From assembly GCA_965652145.1 (NCBI GenBank), contig CBFGTV010000031.1, positions 1 through 39,785 on the forward strand: DNA of 39,785 bases, written 5' to 3'. The translations under genes and the position numbers were made by a program. The DNA is from CBFGTV01 sp965652145. GTDB lineage: Bacteria; Bacillota; Clostridia; Peptostreptococcales; Natronincolaceae. Below the pieces are notes generated by a model. The model saw only the letters and a list, made by a program, of their open reading frames with translations. It did not search any database and was not told the DNA's origin. This document shows positions 23,898-31,962 of this stretch, in pieces (positions within the stretch are counted from its first letter, which is position 1; each line of letters opens with the position of its first letter).

Positions 23898-26558
23898 TTA
23901 TTGTTTTTTTCCTTTAAGTGAATTCAATCTTTCCATCACTGTTGACATCATCTGTTGAAATTTGACTTCTTTTTGACGTTCCTCCTGAATCAAAGCCTCT
24001 GGAGCCTTAGACAGGAAGCCCTCATTGGAAAGCTTTCCAGTTACCCGCTTTATTTCGGCCTCCAGCTTTTTCTTTTCCTTTTCCAGTCGTTCTATTTCCT
24101 TTTCAAAATCAATCAAATCATCCAATGGAATGAAGAGCTCAGCCCCCTGCACCACAATGGAAACTGAATCAGACGGAATTTCATCCTGGTTTGAAAGCAC
24201 ATTTATTTCTGATATCCCTGCCAACGTATTGAAATATTGTTTTCCCTCTAGAATTATATCTGCCGTTATGGAAGAGGCCGCCACCATGAACAGCTTGGCC
24301 TTTTTAGAAGGAACCACATTCATTTCGGCCCTTACATTACGGATATTTTTAATGGCACTCATAATTAATATCATTTTCTCTTCCGCTTCCCGATGGCTTT
24401 GATCCTCCTGGAATACCGGCCAGGGAGCAGTAATAATGTGACTTTCTTCTTTTTTTGGCAGATAACTCCATATTTCCTCGGTAATAAAGGGCATATAGGG
24501 GTGCAATAGCTTTAGAATATCCTTTAATACATAAATCAGCGTGTATTGGGCTGCCCTTCTTTTTTCCTGATCCTCTCCATAGAGCCTTGGCTTTGCCAGT
24601 TCAATATACCAGTCACAGTATTCACTCCATATGAATTCATAGAGTTTTTGAGCCCCCAGCCCAAGTTCGAACTTATCCATATTATCGGTTACATCTTTAA
24701 TTAATTCATTTAATCTCGACATAATCCAATAGTCGGCTGAGCTAAAATGATCCTTAACCCCTTCATAGTCGGGGGTCTCCTCATCAAGGTTCATAATCAC
24801 AAATCGGGTGGCGTTCCAAAGCTTATTGGCAAAATTTCTGCTAGATTCCAGCTTTTCCATATGGAACCTCATGTCATTTCCCGGGGAATTTCCTGTCAAT
24901 AGGGTAAAGCGTAGGGCATCGGCTCCATACTGCTTGATTACCTCAAGGGGATCAATGCCATTTCCTAGGGATTTACTCATTTTTCTTCCTTCATTATCCC
25001 TGACAATCCCGTGAATCAACACATGCTTGAAGGGAACCTCCTTCATAAATTCCAGACCTGAAAAGGCCATTCTTACAACCCAGAAGAAGATAATGTCGTA
25101 GCCTGTCACCATCACATCGGTTGGATAAAAGTATTCTAATTCTGGTGTTTTTTCCGGCCAACCCAGGGTGGAAAAGGGCCATAGGGCTGAACTGAACCAG
25201 GTATCTAATACATCCTCATCCTGCTTGAAGGTGTTTGACTGGCATTTTGGGCAGGCTTGAGGAGCTGTTTTTGAAACAATTACTTCACCGCAGTCCTGGC
25301 AGTAGTAGGCCGGAATTCGGTGACCCCACCAAAGCTGCCTGGAAATACACCAGTCTTTAATATTTTCTAGCCAATGAAGGTAGGTTTTGCCATATCGCTC
25401 GGGTACAAATTTGATGCTGCCATTTTTGACTGCCTCAATGGCAGGAGCGGCCAATTCCTCCATCTTAACAAACCATTGCAGCGACGTTACAGGCTCTACA
25501 ACTGTATTGCACCGATAGCAATGGCCCACATTATGATTGTGCTCCTTTACCTTTACCAGATACCCCTGGGCCTCTAAATCCTTTACAATTTGCTTTCTGG
25601 CATCATAACGGCTTAGCCCAGCATATTGACCGCCCTTTTCATTAATAGTAGCGTCTTCGTTCATTACTAAAATCTGAGGAAGATTGTGTCTTAACCCAAC
25701 CTCAAAGTCATTGGGATCATGGGAAGGGGTAATTTTCACGGCCCCTGTTCCAAATTCCGGATCAACATATTCATCAGCTACAACGGGGATTTCCCGATTC
25801 ATTAAGGGCAATATAAGGGTTTTGCCAATAAGATGCCGATAGCGTTCATCATTGGGGTTAACTGCTACAGCCGTATCACCCAGCATGGTTTCCGGCCTTG
25901 TGGTGGCAATCTCAACTGTTTCATCACTGCCCTTAACCGGATATTTGATATGCCAGAAATGGCCGCCTCGTTCCTCATGCTCTACCTCTGCATCTGAAAT
26001 GGAGGTTTTACATTCGGGGCACCAGTTGATGATTCGGTTTCCTCGATAGATTAAGCCCTTTTCGTAGAGCTTGATAAACACCTCAGTGACTGCTTTGCTA
26101 AGGGTTTCATCCATGGTAAAGCGCTCCCGCTCCCAATCACAGGAATCCCCCAGCTTTTGCATTTGCTCCAGGATTCTACCGCCATATTCTTCCTTCCACT
26201 GCCATGCTCGCTTCAGAAAGCCCTCTCGGCCTATATCCTTCTTTGTTAAGCCCTCTTCTTCCTTAAGCCTTTCCACCACCTTTACCTCAGTGGCTATACT
26301 GGCATGATCGGTACCCGGCTGCCACAGGGCTTCAAACCCCTGCATTCTCTTCCAGCGAATTAATACATCCTGCAGGGTATGATCTAAGGCATGGCCCATA
26401 TGAAGCTGCCCTGTAATATTGGGGGGAGGTAATACAATACAGAAGGGCTTTTTATCAGGATTCACCTTGGCATGAAAATAGTGATTATCGAGCCATTCCT
26501 GATAAATTCTGTCTTCAAATTCCTGGGGGTTGTAATTTTTTGGTAAATTGTTATTCAT
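23898..26558 (-). CDS. valS: Valyl-tRNA synthetase
   Basis: An 886-residue class I synthetase of full length that charges tRNA-Val. It has the HIGH signature as HMGH (residues 53-56) after PPPNITG, the editing domain with TTRPETMLGDTAVAVNP, KMSKS in GRKMSKSLGNGIDP, the anticodon domain, and the C-terminal coiled coil (EKEIERLEKEKKKLEAEI) typical of ValRS. AGGAGGG precedes the ATG. A small membrane-protein gene overlaps its first codons, and a valine T-box lies further upstream, so expression responds to uncharged tRNA-Val. Confidence 0.98.
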   Translation of the reverse strand: MNNNLPKNYNPQEFEDRIYQEWLDNHYFHAKVNPDKKPFCIVLPPPNITGQLHMGHALDHTLQDVLIRWKRMQGFEALWQPGTDHASIATEVKVVERLKEEEGLTKKDIGREGFLKRAWQWKEEYGGRILEQMQKLGDSCDWERERFTMDETLSKAVTEVFIKLYEKGLIYRGNRIINWCPECKTSISDAEVEHEERGGHFWHIKYPVKGSDETVEIATTRPETMLGDTAVAVNPNDERYRHLIGKTLILPLMNREIPVVADEYVDPEFGTGAVKITPSHDPNDFEVGLRHNLPQILVMNEDATINEKGGQYAGLSRYDARKQIVKDLEAQGYLVKVKEHNHNVGHCYRCNTVVEPVTSLQWFVKMEELAAPAIEAVKNGSIKFVPERYGKTYLHWLENIKDWCISRQLWWGHRIPAYYCQDCGEVIVSKTAPQACPKCQSNTFKQDEDVLDTWFSSALWPFSTLGWPEKTPELEYFYPTDVMVTGYDIIFFWVVRMAFSGLEFMKEVPFKHVLIHGIVRDNEGRKMSKSLGNGIDPLEVIKQYGADALRFTLLTGNSPGNDMRFHMEKLESSRNFANKLWNATRFVIMNLDEETPDYEGVKDHFSSADYWIMSRLNELIKDVTDNMDKFELGLGAQKLYEFIWSEYCDWYIELAKPRLYGEDQEKRRAAQYTLIYVLKDILKLLHPYMPFITEEIWSYLPKKEESHIITAPWPVFQEDQSHREAEEKMILIMSAIKNIRNVRAEMNVVPSKKAKLFMVAASSITADIILEGKQYFNTLAGISEINVLSNQDEIPSDSVSIVVQGAELFIPLDDLIDFEKEIERLEKEKKKLEAEIKRVTGKLSNEGFLSKAPEALIQEERQKEVKFQQMMSTVMERLNSLKGKKQ

Positions 26559-26775
26559 AAGTTTTCCCTCCTAAATTTATAAATCGTAAAAACTCCAATT
26601 CCTGCGGAAATTCACTTAATATTATCAATATTGCGCCCAAAATAACCATCAAGAGACCCACTGCTTTAACCCAAAGGGCCTGTTGGGCCGTTAAGGAAGT
26701 GCGTTTTTCAATGAATTTGTTTAAATACACGGCAATGGCCCCTATCAATAGAACCACCAAACCTAAATAAAACAA
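26551..26775 (-). CDS. Small two-helix membrane protein between the T-box and valS
   Basis: A 74-residue protein starting at TTG with AAGGAG eight bases upstream. It has two hydrophobic helices, FYLGLVVLLIGAIAVYLNKF and AVGLLMVILGAILIILSEF, joined by a basic loop. The end of the frame overlaps the first codons of valS by eight bases (ATGAATAA), so translation may be coupled. It lies after the T-box terminator and would thus be induced with valS by valine starvation. I do not recognise a family. The good binding site and codon pattern make it likely to be real. Confidence 0.65.
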   Translation of the reverse strand: MFYLGLVVLLIGAIAVYLNKFIEKRTSLTAQQALWVKAVGLLMVILGAILIILSEFPQELEFLRFINLGGKTYE

Positions 26776-26814
26776 GGCTCCCTCTCCTTCCCCTTAATAC
26801 TTGATTATGTGCAC

Positions 26815-27071
26815 TAAAAAACCCTTCATCCTCAATAAGGACGAAGGGTTCGATTCGCGGTACCACCTTAATTCCTGCACTTATAACAATAGCAGGCACT
26901 TCAACAAATTAACGGTCACCCGACTGTATTTACTACGATTTCAATACAGCAGCTCCAAAGCTACCTTCGATAACTCACTTCCCTGAAGAACCTTTCAGCC
27001 AAGGGCCCTTCTCTCTGATGGGGCTTATTATCTACTCCTCTTCTTCTCAGCCTTTACTTTATCAAATTGTG
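26815..27071 (-). promoter_or_regulatory. T-box riboswitch, valine-specific, upstream of valS
   Basis: On the minus strand the T-box sequence AAGGTGGTACCGCG (26856-26869) is followed by a terminator stem AACCCTTC... / GATGAAGGGTT with a U run (26815-26850). Stem I lies 5' of it; the specifier loop has AGTA on one side and GAAG then GTA on the other, with GATAA / TTATC closing above. The specifier is GTA (26962-26964), a valine codon, in agreement with valS downstream. Uncharged tRNA-Val should stabilise the antiterminator. Confidence 0.95.
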
Positions 27072-27077
27072 TCTTTA

Positions 27078-27106
27078 AGAATAACCTTTAATATATATTT
27101 TGTCAA
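27078..27106 (-). promoter_or_regulatory. Sigma-A promoter of the T-box / valS unit
   Basis: On the minus strand TTGACA (27101-27106) and TATTCT (27078-27083) are 17 bases apart. The transcript would start near 27071, just before stem I of the T-box. Confidence 0.75.
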
Positions 27107-27142
27107 GTATTAAAAAATATTATAAGGGTTTTATAGGATTTG

Positions 27143-27697
27143 TCAAGACAATTTTTCCGGTTCATTCTCCATTGAAGCTTGATTTTTGACAATTTTTAAT
27201 CCCAGAATGAAATAATTAATAAAGGCACCGGCTGTAAAGGCTACTGCAAAAATCGTCAGGGGTCTGGCGAGGGGCAGCCCCAGGGCAACCCAAATAACAA
27301 CTATATAAAATAGCACTGTTGCTATTTTACCGTAGTGATTAGCCGGTAAAACCGCCTTATTTTTTCGAGTGTAAAGGAAGATGCCCCCCATCACCAGCAT
27401 GGTTTCCTTTAGACCTACAATCAAAATAACCCACGGAGGAAACAACCCCTTGATGGTAAAGGATATTAACACGGTTATTAACATGAGCTTATCGGCCAGG
27501 GGGTCCATAGCCTGGCCCCATTTAGTAATAAGGTTATACTTCCTGGCAATATAGCCGTCAAGCATATCTGTGGCCCCTGCCAAAAGAAAGATAATCAGTC
27601 CGTAAATTACATAATTGGATGAAGCTGAGAAAAATATCAATATAAATATCGGTATTAATGCAAATCTTATGGCGGTTAGTATATTTGGTATATTCAT
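27143..27697 (-). CDS. pgsA: CDP-diacylglycerol-glycerol-3-phosphate 3-phosphatidyltransferase
   Basis: A 184-residue membrane enzyme that makes phosphatidylglycerol phosphate. The CDP-alcohol phosphotransferase motif D-x2-DG-x2-AR-x8-G-x3-D-x3-D is complete (DMLDGYIARKYNLITKWGQ, then AMDPLADK). Four to six hydrophobic helices surround it. The N-terminus MNIPNILTAIRFALIPIF is typical of PgsA. Related CDP-alcohol transferases look similar, but the length and N-terminus fit PgsA best. It is not beside recA or cinA as in some Firmicutes. The start is at 27697 with AAAGAGGGATA upstream. Confidence 0.9.
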   Translation of the reverse strand: MNIPNILTAIRFALIPIFILIFFSASSNYVIYGLIIFLLAGATDMLDGYIARKYNLITKWGQAMDPLADKLMLITVLISFTIKGLFPPWVILIVGLKETMLVMGGIFLYTRKNKAVLPANHYGKIATVLFYIVVIWVALGLPLARPLTIFAVAFTAGAFINYFILGLKIVKNQASMENEPEKLS

Positions 27698-27835
27698 CGT
27701 ATCCCTCTTTTCCTGCTGCTTACTGCTTTTTAATTATTTTTTCCTTATTATATCATATCATCTTTTTAACAAATTAGGAAGGAGCCTACTAAAAAGCTTG
27801 CAGCGAAAAGTCTTAAAAATATACCTTTAAGCAGT

Positions 27836-28156
27836 TTATTTCACCAGCCTAATTGAATATATCCTCTCTAAATATTCTATCAGGTATCGAATCATGGCAT
27901 CATAACTGTTGTTGAAAACTTCCCATTTCCTTTTGTAATTGGCATAAATCAGCCTTTTGGTATAGGCCGACATAGGGATATCCTTATAAATGCAGAGTCT
28001 TGAAATCCTTCCCTTTCCATATTCCAGACTATAGGGATTGATCCCATATTCAACTGCTTCCTTATGAACCAATGCATACCAGCTAAAATGATCTATTTCA
28101 CCTTTTATATATCCATAACGATTCTTACCGGGGTATATTTTAATGTTCCAGGACAT
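27836..28156 (-). CDS. Small protein with an EYGI...GRISRL pattern, unknown
   Basis: A 106-residue protein with many aromatic residues and a high charge: MSWNIKIYPGKNRYGY, a central HKEAVEYGINPYSL, then GKGRISRLCIYKDI and a helical C-terminus. GGAGGAGA precedes the ATG. The EYGI and GRISRL blocks recur in a group of small Firmicutes proteins that I recall without a known function; the family assignment is a guess. It has no membrane segment or signal peptide. It lies between pgsA and a substrate-binding protein. Confidence 0.6.
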   Translation of the reverse strand: MSWNIKIYPGKNRYGYIKGEIDHFSWYALVHKEAVEYGINPYSLEYGKGRISRLCIYKDIPMSAYTKRLIYANYKRKWEVFNNSYDAMIRYLIEYLERIYSIRLVK

Positions 28157-28305
28157 CTAATCTCCTCCAAGTCCAATCAATCCTTTATTTCCATTGTATG
28201 CCTTTTTTAGTATTACTATTCATTACTGGGTAACACTTCACAGCAGGGCCGAATATGATAGATTATATTGTTAAATTGTAGAAATTAATGAATGGAGGAA
28301 AATTT

Positions 28306-29310
28306 ATGCGGTCAAAGGTTATTGCTCTGGCAATGCTGTTATTGCTACTGCTTACTACTATTCTATTCTATGGCTGCCAAAAGGATACAATGACAAAGAT
28401 TCAGCTGATGGAGGTTACCCACTCGGTCTTTTATGCACCCCAATATGTAGCTTTAACCGAGGGCTTTTTTGAGGAGGAGGGCCTCTCGGTGGAAATAATC
28501 GATGGCAAGGGGGCAGATAAGGTAATGGCGGCTCTGCTAAGCAACCAGGCTGACATAGGCTTTATGGGCCCTGAGGCTTCTATTTATGTTTATAATCAAG
28601 GAAAGGACGACTTTGTGGTGAACTTTGCCCAATTAACCCAGCGGGATGGTTCCTTTATTGTTTCAAGAATTCCCGAACCCGATTTTCAGCTGGAGGACCT
28701 GCGGGGAAAGGAAATTTTAGGAGGGCGTAAGGGGGGCATGCCCAATATGGTACTGGAATACGTGCTAAAGCAGCACGGCTTGATTCCTGGAAATGATTTG
28801 AACGTCAGAACCGATATTCAATTCGGTGTTATGGCCGGAGCCTTTGCAGGGGGCGAAGGGGATTATACTACATTGTTTGAACCCAGTGCCACCATTATTG
28901 AACAGGAGGGTAAGGGCTATGTAGTAGCCTCTGTCGGCGCAGAAAGTGGTTACATTCCCTATACTGCCTATTCCGCCACCAAGAGCTATATTGAAAATAA
29001 TCCTGAAGTTATTCAGAAATTCACCAACGCCATCTACCGGGGAATGCTTTGGGTGGAATCCCATAGTGCTGAAGAGGTGGCCAAATCAATTCAACCCCAT
29101 TTTCCTGACACTGATATAGCAACCCTTACCACCGTGGTGGAGCGCTATCGTTCCATCGGTTCCTGGGCCCCTAACCTGGTATTAACAAAGGATGGCCTGG
29201 ATCGCCTTCAGGACATTATGATTGACGCCGGTGAGCTGACTGAACCAGTTCCCTATGAAGAAATTGTTATTACTCGATTTGCTGAGGATGCAATGAAAAA
29301 TATACAATAA
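28306..29310 (+). CDS. ABC transporter substrate-binding lipoprotein, NMT1/SsuA-like
   Basis: A 334-residue lipoprotein (lipobox FYGC, C24) with the fold of NMT1/ThiY/SsuA binding proteins. Typical segments are HSVFYAPQYVALTEGFFEEEGL, GADKVMAALLSNQADIGFMGPE, LRGKEILGGRKGGMPNMVLEY and AYSATKSYIENNPEVIQKFTNAI. Ligands in this family include aliphatic sulfonates, nitrate, pyrimidines and riboflavin precursors, and none can be chosen from the sequence. No permease or ATPase gene is adjacent, so it is an orphan here. GGAGG precedes the ATG at 28306. It ends at a terminator hairpin. Confidence 0.87.
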   Translation: MRSKVIALAMLLLLLLTTILFYGCQKDTMTKIQLMEVTHSVFYAPQYVALTEGFFEEEGLSVEIIDGKGADKVMAALLSNQADIGFMGPEASIYVYNQGKDDFVVNFAQLTQRDGSFIVSRIPEPDFQLEDLRGKEILGGRKGGMPNMVLEYVLKQHGLIPGNDLNVRTDIQFGVMAGAFAGGEGDYTTLFEPSATIIEQEGKGYVVASVGAESGYIPYTAYSATKSYIENNPEVIQKFTNAIYRGMLWVESHSAEEVAKSIQPHFPDTDIATLTTVVERYRSIGSWAPNLVLTKDGLDRLQDIMIDAGELTEPVPYEEIVITRFAEDAMKNIQ

Positions 29311-29318
29311 AGCTGAAA

Positions 29319-29343
29319 ATAGCCAGGGCTTATCCCTGGCTAT
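29319..29343. terminator. Terminator-like hairpin between convergent genes
   Basis: A 10-bp perfect stem ATAGCCAGGG / CCCTGGCTAT with a five-base loop, lying between the ends of the lipoprotein gene and aroQ. Short U runs occur on both strands, so it may work in both directions. Confidence 0.75.
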
Positions 29344-29382
29344 CTTTACACATTATATTTATTAATACCGAAGGACTAATCC

Positions 29383-29820
29383 TTAATCCATGGCACCGAT
29401 GGCTGCCCTCAGCCCTAACAGGTAGCTGTCTAACCCAAACCCACAAATTTGCCCCTTAACGATATCGGCAAAAACAGAGTGGTGCCGGAATGCCTCCCTT
29501 GCATGAATATTAGACATATGTACCTCTACAATTGGTACTGTCAAAATAGCCAGGGCATCCCTTATACCATAGCTGTAGTGTGTCCATGCTCCGGCATTAA
29601 TCACCACAGCATCCACCTTTTCTAAAAAGGCTTGATGGATTCTTTCGCACATTTCACCCTCATGATTTGTTTGAAAGGTGATTAGTTCAACCCCCAGCTC
29701 CTCCGCCAGGTTCTTTAATTTTTCATCAATTTCCTCCAGGGTCATATTTCCATATTGTTTTGGGTCCCTTAAGCCGAACATATTGTGATTAATACCATGG
29801 AGCATCAGCACCTTTTTCAT
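29383..29820 (-). CDS. aroQ: Type II 3-dehydroquinate dehydratase
   Basis: A 145-residue enzyme of the shikimate pathway that dehydrates 3-dehydroquinate. The family segments are present with changes: HGINHNMFGLRDPKQYG in place of the usual NLNLLGxREPxxYG, NAGAWTHYSYGIRDAL for NAGAYTHTSVALRDAL, and VEVHMSNIHAREAFRHHS with the catalytic histidine. The flexible-loop arginine (GLRDP) and the catalytic tyrosine (QYG) are kept. Both substitutions, in otherwise well-conserved positions, deserve attention but do not remove catalytic residues. It follows the rsmF-like gene by 54 bases on the same strand and may be the last gene of the nrdD unit. Confidence 0.9.
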   Translation of the reverse strand: MKKVLMLHGINHNMFGLRDPKQYGNMTLEEIDEKLKNLAEELGVELITFQTNHEGEMCERIHQAFLEKVDAVVINAGAWTHYSYGIRDALAILTVPIVEVHMSNIHAREAFRHHSVFADIVKGQICGFGLDSYLLGLRAAIGAMD

Positions 29821-29874
29821 CTAAATCGCCTCCTGCTTATCAGAATAGTTTAAAGCCGATCAAAACTACTAAGG

Positions 29875-31248
29875 CTAAACCCAACGTAATCCCTTGGGAT
29901 AATGATTTTTCAGCCTTTGATCTACCAGCTTCCCCCAGCCAAGACTATAGCCCTCTACAGTCACAAGGTACCAGCCCTTGGGCCCCTGAGCTATAAGGGC
30001 TTCACCCTTTAAATATTTTACGACTTCGGGGGAATCAATTTTTAGGTTTATATGGTGGTTTACCTCCTCTGGTGTTAATGTCAATGCCAGGGCATGGGAG
30101 GGCTCAAAGCGATTTTTTTTAAGGGTACCCAGATGCCAGCCGGGGCGTACTACCCTCAGGTTTTTAAGGGAAATCATTTCCTCAGGCAATATATATAACT
30201 GGTCTCCAAAGAGATGATATTTTCCCCGGGGGGAATCTATCATGGCTTCCTTTAGAAATTGAAGATAATCCTTAGGAATTTTTGAATCGGTCAATCCCTC
30301 TGCCTCTTGTAAAACACCCGATTCTTTCCCCGTCGTCTTTTTTAATACAGCAATGTAGTGGCCTTCCCCATGAAGCCTGTGGGGCCACAAGCGTAGGGTT
30401 TTCTCAAGATATTCAGATCCCTCCGGAACCCACTGGGCCCTGCCCCGGCTGAAGCCTTCGTAGACTTGAACCCCTTCTATTTCAAAGAATGGATTGAGGC
30501 CAATGAAACGATTAATCACCCCTTCATTTTCCTCCGGTGAGAAGGTACAGGTGGAATAAACCAGCCTGCCTCCGGGTTTCAGCAGCTCTGCTGCCTGGGC
30601 CAGTATTTGACTCTGTCGATCTGCACAGGCCAGTACATTTTCCTTGCTCCATTCCAGACAGGCCTGGGGGTCCTTCCGGAACATTCCTTCCCCTGAACAG
30701 GGGGCATCCACCAAGATTCGGTCAAAATATGCAGGGAAGTACCTAACCAGTGCTTCTGGTTTTTCGTTCATCACCACAGCATTTTTAATTCCCATTCGCT
30801 CTACATTCTGGGCCAGTATCTTCGCCCGGGCAGGATGTATTTCATTGGCCACTAAAAGGCCCTGCTGGTTCATTTTAGCCGCCATATGGGTGGTTTTACC
30901 TCCCGGAGCTGCACATAAATCCAGTATCCGTTCGCCGGGCTGAGGGGCCACCAGCTCTGCCACTGCCATGGCACTGGGTTCTTGTATATAATAGAGGCCG
31001 GCCTCATGATAGGGGTGCTTGCCGGGCCGATCCAGGGAACCATAATAAAAGCCTGTTTGGGCCCAGGGCACCGGCTTCAACATAAAAGGGCTTTTTTCCA
31101 TAAATTCCTTGACATCTACCTTCAGGGTATTGACCCTTAAGCCCTGTTTTTTTTCCTCTGAGTAGCTTTTTATAAAGGCATCATACTCTTCCTTTAAAAG
31201 GCCTTCCATTTTAATCAGGAAATCCTTGGGCATTTCCATATTTGTCAC
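29875..31248 (-). CDS. RsmF-like rRNA cytosine-C5 methyltransferase
   Basis: A 457-residue enzyme of the NOL1/NOP2/Sun family that methylates cytosine in 16S rRNA. SAM motif I is LDLCAAPGGKTTHMA; the motif IV cysteine is in VDAPCSGEGMFRKDP and the catalytic motif VI cysteine in YSTCTFSPEENE. A C-terminal RNA-binding extension with a PUA-like end (KGEALIAQGPKGWYLVTVEG) is present, as in RsmF. The start ATG is taken at 31248; an ATG at 31239, nine bases further in, is also possible. Gap to nrdG is 19 bases, so it is likely in the same transcript. Confidence 0.9.
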   Translation of the reverse strand: MTNMEMPKDFLIKMEGLLKEEYDAFIKSYSEEKKQGLRVNTLKVDVKEFMEKSPFMLKPVPWAQTGFYYGSLDRPGKHPYHEAGLYYIQEPSAMAVAELVAPQPGERILDLCAAPGGKTTHMAAKMNQQGLLVANEIHPARAKILAQNVERMGIKNAVVMNEKPEALVRYFPAYFDRILVDAPCSGEGMFRKDPQACLEWSKENVLACADRQSQILAQAAELLKPGGRLVYSTCTFSPEENEGVINRFIGLNPFFEIEGVQVYEGFSRGRAQWVPEGSEYLEKTLRLWPHRLHGEGHYIAVLKKTTGKESGVLQEAEGLTDSKIPKDYLQFLKEAMIDSPRGKYHLFGDQLYILPEEMISLKNLRVVRPGWHLGTLKKNRFEPSHALALTLTPEEVNHHINLKIDSPEVVKYLKGEALIAQGPKGWYLVTVEGYSLGWGKLVDQRLKNHYPKGLRWV

Positions 31249-31267
31249 CTCAATTTCTTATTCAGAC

Positions 31268-31951
31268 TCATCTGACCCGGCAGCTTTGAAAATAGGGCTT
31301 AATGATTTCAGCTATGGCTGCCAATTTCTTTTGTTCCATTGGTTTAAGTCTGCCCACTCCGCCTAAAACCATGTCTGAATCTCTAAAATTCTGTAAAAAA
31401 TACCCCCTGGCCCCCTTTATATATTCCGCTATTTCCAGTATATCCTCCTGGGTAAAGAATTCCTCACAGACAGTGGTTCTAAATTCATAATCGATTGATG
31501 AAGCGCTGATCAGTTCAATGGATTCCTTAATTTTTTCTATCGCCACCGCCGTCTTTGTGATTGCTTGATATTTTGACAAGGGGGCTTTAATATCCATGGC
31601 TACATAATCTAAAAGTCCTTCCGACAAAAGCAGTCTGATAAGCCCCGGAGCGGTACCATTGGTGTCGAGCTTAACAAAAAATTCAGCCTGCTTCAGCTCC
31701 TTAATAAAATGGTACAGCCCCTGCTGCAGGGTTGGTTCTCCTCCTGAAATACAGACCGCATCAATATATTTTTTTCTCTTCATTAAGAATTCCAGTACCT
31801 CCCGGGCTTGAATGGGCTGCCCCTCACCTAAAACCATTTGCCGGTTATGACAATAGGGGCACCTAAAATTACAACCGCCGGTAAAGACGACGGTTGTAAT
31901 TTTATCAGGATAATCTATAAAGGAGGATTTTTCTATTCCTAAAATATTCAC
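31268..31951 (-). CDS. nrdG: Anaerobic ribonucleotide reductase activating protein, NrdG-type
   Basis: A 227-residue radical SAM protein that installs the glycyl radical on the class III reductase. The cluster motif CNFRCPYC gives C27, C31 and C34. The SAM-contact segment is ISGGEPTLQ, and the protein starts NILGIEKSSFIDYPDKI, which is typical of this activase group. It begins 11 bases past the nrdD stop codon, so the two are one operon. Length and the IDYPDK segment indicate the clostridial long form of NrdG. Confidence 0.93.
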   Translation of the reverse strand: MNILGIEKSSFIDYPDKITTVVFTGGCNFRCPYCHNRQMVLGEGQPIQAREVLEFLMKRKKYIDAVCISGGEPTLQQGLYHFIKELKQAEFFVKLDTNGTAPGLIRLLLSEGLLDYVAMDIKAPLSKYQAITKTAVAIEKIKESIELISASSIDYEFRTTVCEEFFTQEDILEIAEYIKGARGYFLQNFRDSDMVLGGVGRLKPMEQKKLAAIAEIIKPYFQSCRVR

Positions 31952-31962
31952 TTTATCACCCT

